Positions 9,192-18,184 are shown, numbered from the stretch's first letter. The stretch is 64,000 nt of DNA from Verrucomicrobiota bacterium (GCA_016716505.1 JADJWF010000002.1:248001-312000); one strand, 5' to 3'. Numbers and translations are program-made. The notes: generated by a model not told the origin, from the sequence alone.

Positions 9192-9352
9192 GGGATCATC
9201 GCCGGCTCCAGAGCAGTCAAGACGCGGTCGGCCCGCTCACGGCGGGCCACCTCGTCGGAACCGGGGCCGGGATGTTGGCGACCCGTGCCTGGGAATCAAA
9301 GCGATTTTCAGAACGCGGCGCGAGGGATCAGACGCGGAGGGAACCGCTGGAC

Positions 9353-9383
9353 AAAAAAGAAGGGCGCCCGTCGTGGGCGCCCT
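9353..9383 (-). terminator. Strong rho-independent terminator after the pseudopilin gene
   Basis: A perfect 9-bp stem (AGGGCGCCC at 9361-9369 and GGGCGCCCT at 9375-9383) with a 5-nt loop is followed, on the minus strand, by TTCTTTTTT. It lies 28 bp beyond the stop of the pseudopilin gene and separates it from aspS. Confidence 0.85.
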
Positions 9384-9410
9384 GATATGTGAGAACCGGG
9401 GGAAAGCCGC

Positions 9411-10181
9411 TTAACCGTTCTTACCCGCGACGTACGGGAAGAGGATGCGGTGATCTTCCTGGGCATTCACGATCTGCTCGCGCAGCCGGGCGCCCGTCAC
9501 ACCTTGAACCGAGCCATCACACAGCACCACGTTGCCCGAGTTCTGATGCATCGTGCCGGTGAACTGGGTGTTGTAACTGGGGTCGGTCTTGATGTTCATC
9601 TTCTGCCAGAACAGGGTCTGCTGGACCTTGTAGGAGGCGTCGTTCTTGGGATTGAACGTGCCGTTGGACAGGTTGCGATCCCCGGCCAGAATCACCTGCG
9701 GACGGGTTTCGTCACCATCCATGTTCACGAAGTAGCTGATCGCGCGATTTCCGATGCCCGCCTTGGTCGGCGTGCCGTAGATGCCGGCGAAGTTGCTGAT
9801 GGTCTCCCGCTGGCTGTCCGCCGGGCAGAGGACCGTCTTGGGCATGGACAACTCGTTCGAGAGCGCCGTGAAGATGTAGAACATCTTCGTGGGATCGCCG
9901 TTCACCGAGGTGCCAACGGTGATCAGGTCAGAAACACCACCGTCGTTGGTGCCGACCGCCATCGGGAACCGGTCGCCGTTATCCGTCGCGAAGAGGCGGA
10001 AAGCGGTGCCAATCTGCTTCTGATTATTGGCGCAGTTGATCTTCTGGGCCTTGGCTTTCGCCTTGGCCAACGCCGGCAGAAGCATGCCAGCCAGAATGGC
10101 GATGATGGCGATCACGACGAGCAGTTCGATCAGCGTGAACGCCCCGTTTTTTTTCCGTATCAGTCGGTTCATATCTGTCAC
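9411..10181 (-). CDS. Type II secretion/type IV pilus-like pseudopilin (prepilin N-terminal methylation domain)
   Basis: A 256-aa protein with a short basic leader, then the prepilin peptidase site and hydrophobic helix ([20 protein letters not shown]; cleavage expected between Gly and Phe, with the conserved Glu at +5). The helix is followed by [21 protein letters not shown], the signature of the large H-X9-DG pseudopilin group expanded in Verrucomicrobiota, Lentisphaerota and Planctomycetota. The C-terminal half has [18 protein letters not shown], i.e. the H-X9-DG motif. No secretion or pilus machinery is nearby. It stands as a single-gene unit with its own promoter (10213-10240) and terminator (9353-9383). 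Its role (fibre subunit versus surface protein) is not known for this group. Confidence 0.9.
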   Translation of the reverse strand: MTDMNRLIRKKNGAFTLIELLVVIAIIAILAGMLLPALAKAKAKAQKINCANNQKQIGTAFRLFATDNGDRFPMAVGTNDGGVSDLITVGTSVNGDPTKMFYIFTALSNELSMPKTVLCPADSQRETISNFAGIYGTPTKAGIGNRAISYFVNMDGDETRPQVILAGDRNLSNGTFNPKNDASYKVQQTLFWQKMNIKTDPSYNTQFTGTMHQNSGNVVLCDGSVQGVTGARLREQIVNAQEDHRILFPYVAGKNG

Positions 10182-10212
10182 TGTGTTTAGGGTTACGGGT
10201 TACCGTGCCGGC

Positions 10213-10240
10213 ACTCTAGGTTCGCGCCCTCAAGTGTCAA
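10213..10240 (-). promoter_or_regulatory. Sigma70-like promoter for the pseudopilin gene
   Basis: On the minus strand TTGACA (10240-10235) and TAGAGT (10218-10213) are separated by 16 bp, about 30 bp ahead of the pseudopilin ATG at 10181. The -35 box is a perfect consensus; the -10 box matches at four of six positions. Confidence 0.6.
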
Positions 10241-10313
10241 CGAGTTTTGACTAGCACAGCCAGTGCCACGCAGGCAACTCCGTTCGTGCGTGAAACGGGC
10301 GCCAACACAGCCT

Positions 10314-10341
10314 CCGGCATGAGGATGCCGGCTGGTTTTTT
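10314..10341 (+). terminator. Terminator-like hairpin on the plus strand with no plus-strand gene before it
   Basis: CCGGCAT (10314-10320), a GAGG loop and ATGCCGG (10325-10331) are followed by CTGG and six T residues (10336-10341), which is terminator geometry for plus-strand transcription. The 365-bp gap between the ftsK stop and the pseudopilin start (10182-10546) otherwise holds only the pseudopilin promoter. A small plus-strand RNA ending here is possible but not shown. Confidence 0.35.
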
Positions 10342-10546
10342 GCCTCCCTGAATGGCTCCGGCCGCCGCCCCGCCACCGGCCCGGTCCGACCGCGATGGAA
10401 ACAGAGAGCCGACAACGGCGGCAAAAGCGTCGCCCACGACGCTTATCGGCGTGGATTGGGTCACAGACGCGCATATCCACCTGTGCGTTTCACCGCACAA
10501 TTTTAACGCACCCGCGCGTGAAGGGCACGCAGCCAAGTCCCCCTTT

Positions 10547-13246
10547 TCAAGCGGAAGCGGGAGGCCGCCCGTCCGCCCCTTCCCCGTCGAGATCAATCAG
10601 GATGTCTCGCGGCTCGGCGCCTTTGCTGGGCCCGACGATGCCACGGTTCTCCAGCTCGTCCATGATGCGCGCGGCGCGGGTGTAACCCAACCGCAGCCGG
10701 CGTTGGAGCAGCGAAACACTCGCTTTTTGTTCGCTGCGAATGACCTCGATGCACTGCTGGATCAGATCCTCGTCCTCACCGCTGCCCTCGTCCTCATCAA
10801 AACTGGACGCGGGCTTGCTCAGAGCTTGATGAATCTCCATCTCGTAGTTCGGTTTGCCCTGCCGGGCAATGAAGTCCACCACGGACTGAATCTCCTGATC
10901 AGTCACCAGCGCGCCTTGGGCGCGGATGAGCTTCGCCGAACCGGGCGGCAGGTAAAGCATGTCGCCCTTGCCGAGCAACTTGTCCGCGCCCATGGCGTCC
11001 AGGATCGTTCGCGAGTCCACCTTGGCGGCGACTTGGAAGGCGATCCGGGAGGGGATGTTGGCCTTGATGACGCCCGTGATGACATCCACCGACGGCCGCT
11101 GCGTGGCAACGATGCAGTGAATGCCCGCCGCCCGGGCCATTTGCGTGATGCGCGCGATCGCCATCTCGACGTCCGCCGGCGCCACCAACATCAGGTCCGC
11201 CAGCTCGTCAATGATCACCACAATGTAACTCAGCTTGTCGGGGATCAGAATGTCGTCGTCCCGCGGGACCACGATCTCCTCGTCCACCTCGACCGCGAAT
11301 CCATCGGTTCCCGCCTCGACCTTTTCCTTCTTGGCCGTCAATGGCAGTTCCGGCTCGCGCACGGGCAGCGGTTCGTCCTTGGGCCGGTCGTTGAAGGCCT
11401 TGATGTTGCGCACGCCCACCCGGGCGAAAATCTGGTAGCGCTTCTCCATCTCGCTCACCACCCAGCGCAGCGCGAGGATGACCTTTTTGGGATCGGTCAC
11501 GACCGGCACCACCAGATGGGGCAGCGCGTTGTACTGCTGCAACTCGACCACCTTCGGGTCAATCATCACGAAGCGAAGCTGGTCCGGCGGGAAGCGGTAG
11601 AGCAGGGATGCCACGATCGAGTTGATGCAGACGGACTTGCCAGAACCGGTGCTGCCGGCGATGAGCAGGTGGGGCATCTCGGCCAGGTCCGCCACGATCG
11701 GATGCCCGTACACGTCCTTGCCCAGCGCAAGCGGGATGCGGGCCTTCGAATGCCGCCACTCCTCGGACTCGAGCAATTCCCGCATGATCACCTTGGACTT
11801 GACCAGGTTCGGCACCTCCACGCCCACGGAACTCTTGCCGGGAATCGGCGCGAGAATGTGAATGCGCTCTGCCTTCAGCGCCGCGGCGATGTTGTTCGAC
11901 AGGGCGGTGATTTTCTCGAGCTTCACGCCCGGGGCCGGATGCAGTTCGTAGCGGGTGATGGTGGGTCCCTTGGTTATGTCGCCCGGCTGCGTCACGATGC
12001 CGAACTGAGCCAGCGTCTGCACCATCAGCTTCGCGTTGGCCACGAGGTCTTCCTTTGACTCCGTGGGCTTGACGGTCAAGTCCGGCAGCGCCAGCAATCC
12101 CAACGGGGGCAGTTGATAATTGCCAATCCGGGGCGGCAGGGCCACCGACACCGGCTTGGGCTTCTTGGGCAGAGCAGGCGGAGGCGGACGAAGGACCGGT
12201 TTCGGTGGCTCCACTTCCGCCGTCACTGGAGGACCTTCCGGGGCCACCGGCTTGGCGGCCTCCGAAGGCCGTCCGATGATGTCCTCGACGGTCGCCGCGG
12301 CCACCACCTTGGCGGGAATCACCTCGCTGGGCCCTTCGTCCGGGTCAGCGGGGTTGGCTGGCATGGACTTCGGCTCTGCCTCCGCCGGCTTGGCCTTGTC
12401 CGGCGGCACCGCCCGCAAGGCCGGGACGCTGAGATCCCTGACCGTTGGTTTTGGCACGGGCTGGAGATCGGGGCCCAAAGCTGGGCCAACCGCGCCTGGC
12501 ACCGGGGCCGATGGCTCCGTCGGAGCCGATCGTTCGATCTCGCTTTGGAGCTTTCGCGCCTGCTTTTCGAGCTCCCGGGCCCGCCGGTCCAGCGACTTCT
12601 CGTCGCCGGCAAAGACCGCTCGCGCGGCCCGTCGTCGTTCCAGCCAATCCCGAATCCAGTCACCCAGGTGGAAATTGGTCAGGCCGTAAAGGCTGATCAG
12701 GTACAGGGCGGCAAACAGAATCGCGGAGCCCACCGGCCCGAAGTAGCCAAATAGGTAGCGATTCAGATTCAACCCCACGATGCCGCCGGCACTCGGTGCG
12801 TTCAGATTCAGGGTTAATCGGTCTATGAACGTCGCCTCCGGGGCAGGCAGGTTCCGGGCGAGTTTGTCGTGGGCGGCCGGGTTCATGGCCAGGTCCAGTG
12901 CGGCCGCGCAGGTCAGCAGCAACACCAAGGCCCAGACCCATCGCCGGCGCAGATACGCGAGGGCGGAGACCAAGTTCGCCAGGCCGAATCCGATCATGAC
13001 GACCGGCAGGAGATAGGCCGATGCCCCCAAGACCAGGAAGGCACGGTCCGCCAGCACCGCCCCGAAGCGGCCGATGAGATTGTGAATGGGCGGCCGTTCG
13101 CCCGCCGGCAGGAAGTTCGTGTCGAGATCCCGCCGGTCGTAGGAGAACATCGCGACCAGCAACAGCAACGCGGCGCAGATCAGCAGAATGCCAATTACGT
13201 CGCTGCCACCTCGGCGGGGTCGGGGAGACTCTTCGCTGCGCGCCAC
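10547..13246 (-). CDS. ftsK: DNA translocase FtsK/SpoIIIE family
   Basis: A septal ATPase that pumps chromosomal DNA and aligns dif sites at division. The 899-aa product starts with GTG (13246). Four to five membrane helices occupy residues 20-190; a Pro/Ala-rich linker follows to about residue 400; then the alpha/beta motor with PGKSSVGVEVPN, Walker A GSTGSGKS near residue 530 and Walker B VVIIDELADLM. The C-terminal winged-helix gamma domain (SVSLLQRRLRLGYTRAARIMDELE) recognises orientation sequences in FtsK. Between Walker A and Walker B there is an unusually long charged loop (from about VREPELPLTAKKEKVEAG to EIVVPRDDDI). It lies 31 bp downstream of the STING-like gene on the same strand. 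Confidence 0.96.
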   Translation of the reverse strand: MARSEESPRPRRGGSDVIGILLICAALLLLVAMFSYDRRDLDTNFLPAGERPPIHNLIGRFGAVLADRAFLVLGASAYLLPVVMIGFGLANLVSALAYLRRRWVWALVLLLTCAAALDLAMNPAAHDKLARNLPAPEATFIDRLTLNLNAPSAGGIVGLNLNRYLFGYFGPVGSAILFAALYLISLYGLTNFHLGDWIRDWLERRRAARAVFAGDEKSLDRRARELEKQARKLQSEIERSAPTEPSAPVPGAVGPALGPDLQPVPKPTVRDLSVPALRAVPPDKAKPAEAEPKSMPANPADPDEGPSEVIPAKVVAAATVEDIIGRPSEAAKPVAPEGPPVTAEVEPPKPVLRPPPPALPKKPKPVSVALPPRIGNYQLPPLGLLALPDLTVKPTESKEDLVANAKLMVQTLAQFGIVTQPGDITKGPTITRYELHPAPGVKLEKITALSNNIAAALKAERIHILAPIPGKSSVGVEVPNLVKSKVIMRELLESEEWRHSKARIPLALGKDVYGHPIVADLAEMPHLLIAGSTGSGKSVCINSIVASLLYRFPPDQLRFVMIDPKVVELQQYNALPHLVVPVVTDPKKVILALRWVVSEMEKRYQIFARVGVRNIKAFNDRPKDEPLPVREPELPLTAKKEKVEAGTDGFAVEVDEEIVVPRDDDILIPDKLSYIVVIIDELADLMLVAPADVEMAIARITQMARAAGIHCIVATQRPSVDVITGVIKANIPSRIAFQVAAKVDSRTILDAMGADKLLGKGDMLYLPPGSAKLIRAQGALVTDQEIQSVVDFIARQGKPNYEMEIHQALSKPASSFDEDEGSGEDEDLIQQCIEVIRSEQKASVSLLQRRLRLGYTRAARIMDELENRGIVGPSKGAEPRDILIDLDGEGADGRPPASA

Positions 13247-13277
13247 GCGGACGAATCTAAGAGGCGGCCCCCTCGGT

Positions 13278-14192
13278 TCAATCTGAAAACGGACCAGCGG
13301 TCGCAGGCGCTCCCCGGCGTGCCTCTGCCGGCGGCTGGGCGACCGCCACCGCGCCGGATTCGGGCGTCGCCAGCGCCGTTGTGCCGCTTCCTAATGGACG
13401 AAGCTCCCGATCCACCAGCACCACCACCGACCGGAGATCCTTCTCGGCCAGGTGACGCTCCAACTCGCTGCGAAACTCGGCAATGTATGTTTGGCCCAGC
13501 TCCCGGCGCGCCCGGTCCGGAAAACTGTCCTGGCGGGTCTCCAACCGGTAATCCACCAGGTGACGCAGGGTCAGCAAGGTGGTGGGGAAATCGAAGTAGG
13601 CAGGCGCTCCTCCCGGCTGGCGCATCAAGGTGAGGACGTCTCGCGGTCGCGATTGCCGGAGGTCTAGTTGTAACGCACCCGTCTCGTAGCCGAGGCAGCG
13701 GATGCGGGCGAGCGTGCGCTGGATGGCGTCGGGTTCCAGTTCGCCCAAATCGGCCGGGAGATAGACGTAGAAACGGACCTCCGCTGCGCGCCGCCCGGCC
13801 TGCGCGAGCAGGTGCGTCACCGCCGGGGCAAGGAAATTATGGACGTAGCCGTAAGCCAGCGCGTGGGCCAGCGAGTACCGCTCCTCACGGAGTTCCGCGC
13901 GCGTCTCGGCCAGGGCACGCCGCCCCTGCTCGAACCGCCGGGCCGCCAAACCGTAAAGCCAGGTGACCGCCGTGGAAATCATCCCCAGCAGCGCCGCCAA
14001 CGGCTCGGGCTCCGCGCGGATGGGCAGTGACCAGCCGCACGCCCACGCCAGAAAGACGCCCAAAGTCGCCGCCCACAGGACGCCCAGCAGGCTCTGATGC
14101 AGCCGTCGCAACCACTGGTCACGCGCGGACAACGCCCCGGCCCGGAGCGGGGGGCCAAACTCCGGGCCGATCGGTTCCGCGGACGCCTCCAT
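13278..14192 (-). CDS. Membrane protein with a bacterial STING-like cyclic-dinucleotide-binding domain (TM-STING type)
   Basis: A 304-aa protein. Residues 33-53 and 64-83 are hydrophobic helices and 84-105 a charged helix. Residues 107-265 then follow the STING layout: a first helix LAHALAYGYVHNF (109-120), a strand RFYVYLPADLGEL comparable to the YILLP strand of animal STING, the loop and helix AYFDFPTTLLTLRHLV (199-213), and a final helix plus strand (GQTYIAEFRSELERHL, LRSVVVLVDRE). The DFPTT element matches what I recall of bacterial STINGs, where an Asp and a Thr four residues apart contact c-di-GMP. The start at 14192 lies 1 bp after the stop of the GH51 gene, so coupling is likely. In CBASS defence TM-STINGs are effectors next to a CD-NTase; none is present here. 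The call comes from motif reading only, without search or structure. Confidence 0.6.
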   Translation of the reverse strand: MEASAEPIGPEFGPPLRAGALSARDQWLRRLHQSLLGVLWAATLGVFLAWACGWSLPIRAEPEPLAALLGMISTAVTWLYGLAARRFEQGRRALAETRAELREERYSLAHALAYGYVHNFLAPAVTHLLAQAGRRAAEVRFYVYLPADLGELEPDAIQRTLARIRCLGYETGALQLDLRQSRPRDVLTLMRQPGGAPAYFDFPTTLLTLRHLVDYRLETRQDSFPDRARRELGQTYIAEFRSELERHLAEKDLRSVVVLVDRELRPLGSGTTALATPESGAVAVAQPPAEARRGAPATAGPFSD

Positions 14193-14193
14193 C

Positions 14194-16596
14194 TTACTCG
14201 ACTTCGAACACGAACACCGTGGCACTGCACGGCGCCACCGTCAGCGCGTCGCCGAACGCCGCCGCCCCTTGCTCGATGACTACCTTGGGCGGCTGGTCCG
14301 GGTCGTTGTACGCCTGCGGGTCAGTGCCGGCGATCTGCCATCGTTGGCCGGCGCGCTTGAGCTTGGCCCCGGTCACCGTCAGCGGGATTTGCTGCTCCTT
14401 AAGCGACGCATTGACGACTCCCAGCGTCAGCGTCTTCCGGTCCTTGCTCCACGCGGCTTGCGCGTCAATCAGCCCCTCGGTCTTCGTCGCCACCGGCAGG
14501 TCGCCGAAGTGATCGCGGTACATCTTGAGCACCAGCCCGGTCGTCTCGAAGGCCGCGTTGCGCCGGCTCACCTTGATTGCGCCGATGACGTTCACCGTCT
14601 GCGCGTAGAACGCCGAGTGGATCAGGTCGCTCTGCCGTGCGTACTCGTGGATACCGGCAGCGATGCCAAGGCCGTCCTTGAGGAAGTACCGGGTGCCCAG
14701 TTCGCCGAAGACGTGCGGCCCGTACCAGTAGTTCCATTCGGTCATGGCGATGCGAATGTCCTTGCCCTTGAGATTGGGCAGGTCGGCGCGAGCCTTACGG
14801 TGGAAGTCCGCCTTCGAGCGGATGTTGTCCGGGATCTGGCGGATGTGCGCCATCAAGCCCGGCCGTTCCTGACAGTAGAAGTGCTCGGCGATCGCCTCCA
14901 TGTGGTCGGCGCAATGCTTCAGCAGGCCGGTGCTCCACGGACCCGCGTTGCCCGAGGAGATGGTGAAGATGTTCGGATCCACCTCGCGCATCTTGTCCAC
15001 CACCCAGTTCTGCTTGAGGATGTAATGGTCCAGCGACATGTAACCAAGCTGCCAGTTGCCCCACATTTCGTTGCCGATGCCCCAATACCTCACTCCGAAC
15101 GGCCTGGGTGATCCGTTCTTCGCGCGGCGCGCACCCCACAGCGTGTCGGTCGAGCCGTTGCAGTACTCGAGCTGCGCGGCCGCCGAATAAGCGTCGCCAA
15201 AGCCCGTGTTCACCGTGATCCACGGCTCGGCGCCGACCAGTTCGCAGAAGCGGATGAATTCGTGCATTCCGAAGTCGTTGTGCTCAACGCCGGTCCAGGC
15301 CGGGTTCGTCCGCGGCGGACGCCGGTCGCGGTCCCCGATGCCGTCGCGCCAGTCGTAGCCGCTGACGAAATTGCCGCCGGGCCAGCGGTAGATAGGTGCG
15401 CGCAGTTCACGGAGCAACGCCAGCGTGTCGGCGCGCAGCCCCTCCACGTTGTCCGCCGGCATGAGCGACGCCGTCCCCAGCAGCACCGCGCCCGAATCCA
15501 CCCGCAGTTCCACCCACGCTTTGTCGGTGGTGACCGATGCGGTGAACTCGAACGGATATCGCCGGTACTCGGCATCAATCCCCGAGACCGTCTGTGAGTC
15601 GCGCCCACCCTGTTCATCGCCCCACGCCAAGGTCACCGTCGCCTCGCTTCCTGCGGCGCGGTCGGCCTTCAGCCAAAGGTAACCGGTGTAGGACTTGCCC
15701 TCCGAAACGCCCAGGTCGAGCTGCCGGATGCCGCTCCCCTTGGCGATCCGCGGGGTGTGCCGCCCCACAAACGGCTGGTTCGTGCTCATGGTCACACCCG
15801 CGGTGTCGCCCACAATCTGCCACGGTGAAGCACCCACCACCGGGTAGGCCGTGTTCCGCAGTGAGGTGTAGGGCGCGTAATTCGCTTTGATCGGATGATA
15901 GAACTTTCGGTCCTCCAACATCTCCGCCCAGATGCCGCCATAGATGCACCGGCCGAGGTGTTCGATAAACTGGCTGTACACGTTCTCCGACATCGGTTCG
16001 CCCACCTGTGTCGCGTCCACCGAAAGGCGCGGGGCTGGTGGCGTCACCTCAGCCAGGGCTGTCAGCGTGATGTCATCGTACCACGCTTTCCCGGTCGCCT
16101 GCCCCCAGCCGCCAAACAGGCAGTTCAACTGCACGCTGGTCTGATCGGCCGTTTCAAACTCGGTTTTCACCTCGGTCCAGTCGCTGGTGCCGGTCACCGC
16201 CGGTGTGGCCACGCCTTGCAGGTTGTGCAGGTTCAACAGGGCGCCGCGCCCGCCGCTCACCGGCCGAACGTTCTCGGTCTTGATCCAACCACTCAGCGCG
16301 TAGCGGGTGAACGGCTGCACGGGCACCGTCACCGTCCAACTGATGTCGGCCCCCCGCTCGGACGACAACTCCACGCTCCGGCTGCCGGTGCGCCCCACAT
16401 TCGCGTAGCCGAAGGCGCCCTCCCCGCCCCACGTCTCGGTGCGCCAGCCACGCGGGCGTTGGGCGCCGCCGGGACCGCCACCGGCCTGCTCAAAGGATGG
16501 ATTCGGAACGGGATTCTCGGCCGCGACGAGAGAGCCGGCGAGGAAACAAACCGCGAAAGCGGGCAGCAAGCGAGCAAGGCGCGAAGGAGTTCTCAT
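14194..16596 (-). CDS. GH51 alpha-L-arabinofuranosidase with N-terminal carbohydrate-binding domain
   Basis: An exported retaining glycosidase releasing terminal alpha-L-arabinofuranosyl residues from arabinan, arabinoxylan or arabinogalactan. The start at 16596 gives a signal peptide (RLARLLPAFAVCFLAGSLVAA). Residues of about 28-190 are a CBM4/9-like jelly roll (VPNPSFEQAGGG, WYDDITLTAL). The GH51 TIM barrel follows: SQFIEHLGRCIYGGIWAEML, the acid/base Glu at about 510 in YWGIGNEMWG and the nucleophile Glu at about 620 in AMTEWNYWYG. The C-terminal beta domain ends in VAPCSATVFVFEVE. Length (800 aa) fits the CBM-GH51 architecture. The gene is followed after one base by the STING-like gene, and is the only clear plant-polysaccharide enzyme in the window. 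Confidence 0.93.
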   Translation of the reverse strand: MRTPSRLARLLPAFAVCFLAGSLVAAENPVPNPSFEQAGGGPGGAQRPRGWRTETWGGEGAFGYANVGRTGSRSVELSSERGADISWTVTVPVQPFTRYALSGWIKTENVRPVSGGRGALLNLHNLQGVATPAVTGTSDWTEVKTEFETADQTSVQLNCLFGGWGQATGKAWYDDITLTALAEVTPPAPRLSVDATQVGEPMSENVYSQFIEHLGRCIYGGIWAEMLEDRKFYHPIKANYAPYTSLRNTAYPVVGASPWQIVGDTAGVTMSTNQPFVGRHTPRIAKGSGIRQLDLGVSEGKSYTGYLWLKADRAAGSEATVTLAWGDEQGGRDSQTVSGIDAEYRRYPFEFTASVTTDKAWVELRVDSGAVLLGTASLMPADNVEGLRADTLALLRELRAPIYRWPGGNFVSGYDWRDGIGDRDRRPPRTNPAWTGVEHNDFGMHEFIRFCELVGAEPWITVNTGFGDAYSAAAQLEYCNGSTDTLWGARRAKNGSPRPFGVRYWGIGNEMWGNWQLGYMSLDHYILKQNWVVDKMREVDPNIFTISSGNAGPWSTGLLKHCADHMEAIAEHFYCQERPGLMAHIRQIPDNIRSKADFHRKARADLPNLKGKDIRIAMTEWNYWYGPHVFGELGTRYFLKDGLGIAAGIHEYARQSDLIHSAFYAQTVNVIGAIKVSRRNAAFETTGLVLKMYRDHFGDLPVATKTEGLIDAQAAWSKDRKTLTLGVVNASLKEQQIPLTVTGAKLKRAGQRWQIAGTDPQAYNDPDQPPKVVIEQGAAAFGDALTVAPCSATVFVFEVE

Positions 16597-16659
16597 GCGC
16601 GAAGGATGTTGGAGCGGACCAACGACGGCAAGCGAGGACGAACAAAAAGCTGCAACCTT

Positions 16660-17215
16660 GAAGGCCGACTTGGCGGTCAGCAGCACCTGCCGGCAAGAAT
16701 GCCGACGCTACAGACGACACGAAGCCCGCCGCGCGCCGTAACGCCGGCTTTCCAGCCGGCCCGTAACGCCGGTCTCCCGACTGGCTCCGGGACCGACTTG
16801 AAGGTCGGCGGCACCTGCCGGCAAGAGCGCCGGCGCTACAGACGACACGAAACCCGGCGCGCGCCGTAACGCTGGCTTTCCAGCGGGCCAGAGGCCCGTA
16901 ACGCCGGTCTCCCGACCGACTCCGGGACGGACCTAGAGGTCAGCAGCACCTGCCGGCAAGAATGCTGGCGCTACTGGCCGGCAAGAATGCCGGCGCTACA
17001 CGCTGACCAAAGGTCCTATGCGGCCCGTAACGCCGGTCTCCCGACCGGCTCCGGGACCGACCTGGAGGTCGGCAGCACCTGCCGGCAAGAATGCCGGCGC
17101 TACAGACGACACAAAGCCCGCCGCGCGCCGTAACGCCGGTCTCCTTACCGGCCCCAAGGCCGACTTGAAAGTCGGCGCTACTGGCCGGCAAGAATGCCGG
17201 CGCTACAGACGACAC
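16660..17215. repeat. Cluster of CCGGC-type palindromic repeats
   Basis: The gap between the GH51 start and the ribokinase stop is filled by short imperfect palindromes of three kinds, each usually preceded by GTAACG or followed by CGCTAC: a slippage-like CCGGCTTTCCAGCCGG, a CCGGTCTCCCGACCGG, and a CCGGCAAGAATGCCGG. They are arranged in about three diverged higher-order copies of roughly 125 bp that also carry CAGACGACACGAAGCCCG. No ORF here is credible. The last copy runs into the 3' end of the ribokinase gene. Confidence 0.85.
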
Positions 17216-18146
17216 GAGGCCCGCCGCGTCCGCCTCCGACCAGGCGCGCGATCTCGCGCCGTCGGGGTGCCGAAGGCTGGGCCCCAAGGCGCGTGACGGA
17301 AACCGCCGCCGCCGCATTCGCGAACTGGACCGCCTCGATCAGCCCGCGTCCCTCCCCCAAGGCCACCGCCAGCGCGCCGTTGAAAACGTCGCCCGCCGCC
17401 GTGGTGTCCACCGCTTTGACCCGGAAGCCGGGGACCAGTCGCCGGAACTCCCGGGTGGCCGCGAAGGCGCCGCGCGCGCCAAGCGTGATGACGACCGCGC
17501 CGACACCGCGCTTAAGCAGTTCGTCCGCCGCCCGTTGCGCGGAACTGGCGTCGCGCACGCTCACTCCGGTCAGCAATTCGGCCTCGGTTTCATTCGGGGT
17601 GAGAATCGAAACCAGTTTGAGGAGGCGTTCCGGCAACTTTTGGGCGGGAGCGGGATTCAAGATCACGCGGACGCCGGCACGGGCGGCGAGTTGCGCGGCC
17701 GCCTCGATGGTGGGCAAGGGCGTTTCCACTTGCAGGACGACCGAATCGGCCGCGCGAATCGCGCCCGCTGCCCGCCGCACGTCCGCCGGGGAGAGACGGG
17801 CGTTGGCGCCGCTCGCGACGGCGATCGAGTTCTCTCCGTCCTTTGCCACGAAGATCAAGGCGACCCCCGATGGCGCCCGCCCGTCGCGCAGGACCCAGCG
17901 GGTCTCGATGCGGTCGCGCCGGAAGCCGGCGAGCGCCTGGTCCCCGAAAACGTCGCGGCCCACGCGGGCGACGAACGTCACGTCACCGCCGGCGCGCGCC
18001 GCGGCGACGGCCTGATTCGCGCCCTTGCCGCCCGCCGCAGTGGTAAATTCTCCGCCGAGAATGGTCTCGCCGGGCCGCGGAAGCCGGGCAAGCCGGATGA
18101 CCATGTCGGTGTTGGAACTGCCGATGACAACGATCTTCGGGCGCAT
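17178..18146 (-). CDS. rbsK: Ribokinase (PfkB family)
   Basis: Phosphorylates D-ribose to ribose-5-phosphate in the cytoplasm. The start at 18146 gives MRPKIVVIGSSNTDMV; the ribokinase signatures follow: LPRPGETILGGEFTTAAGGKGANQAVAAAR, then NPAPAQKLPERLL, PNETEAELLTG, and the catalytic-base region VDTTAAGDVFNGALAVALGEG. The product is 322 aa against about 305-310 for the family. The extra C-terminal residues (VVCSAGILAGQ) and the TAG stop are translated from an intergenic palindromic repeat. The gene lies 38 bp downstream of an RbsC-like permease gene on the same strand, supporting ribose as substrate. No RbsA, RbsB or RbsR is in the window. Confidence 0.92.
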   Translation of the reverse strand: MRPKIVVIGSSNTDMVIRLARLPRPGETILGGEFTTAAGGKGANQAVAAARAGGDVTFVARVGRDVFGDQALAGFRRDRIETRWVLRDGRAPSGVALIFVAKDGENSIAVASGANARLSPADVRRAAGAIRAADSVVLQVETPLPTIEAAAQLAARAGVRVILNPAPAQKLPERLLKLVSILTPNETEAELLTGVSVRDASSAQRAADELLKRGVGAVVITLGARGAFAATREFRRLVPGFRVKAVDTTAAGDVFNGALAVALGEGRGLIEAVQFANAAAAVSVTRLGAQPSAPRRREIARLVGGGRGGPRVVCSAGILAGQ

Positions 18147-18184
18147 GGTGAGGGAGAAGGAAGAGGTTTCAGGGGGTCGCTGCG

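Noticed and set aside
10352..12058. A 568-aa plus-strand frame
   Set aside because: Antisense to ftsK; rich in His/Arg/Leu from complementing GC-rich codons, no motif seen.
13278..14192. Reading the 304-aa membrane protein as a conventional sensor kinase or generic membrane protein
   Set aside because: No HisKA, HAMP or GGDEF motif is present, while the strand-loop-helix order around FYVYLP and DFPTT fits STING better. It is still reported with moderate confidence.
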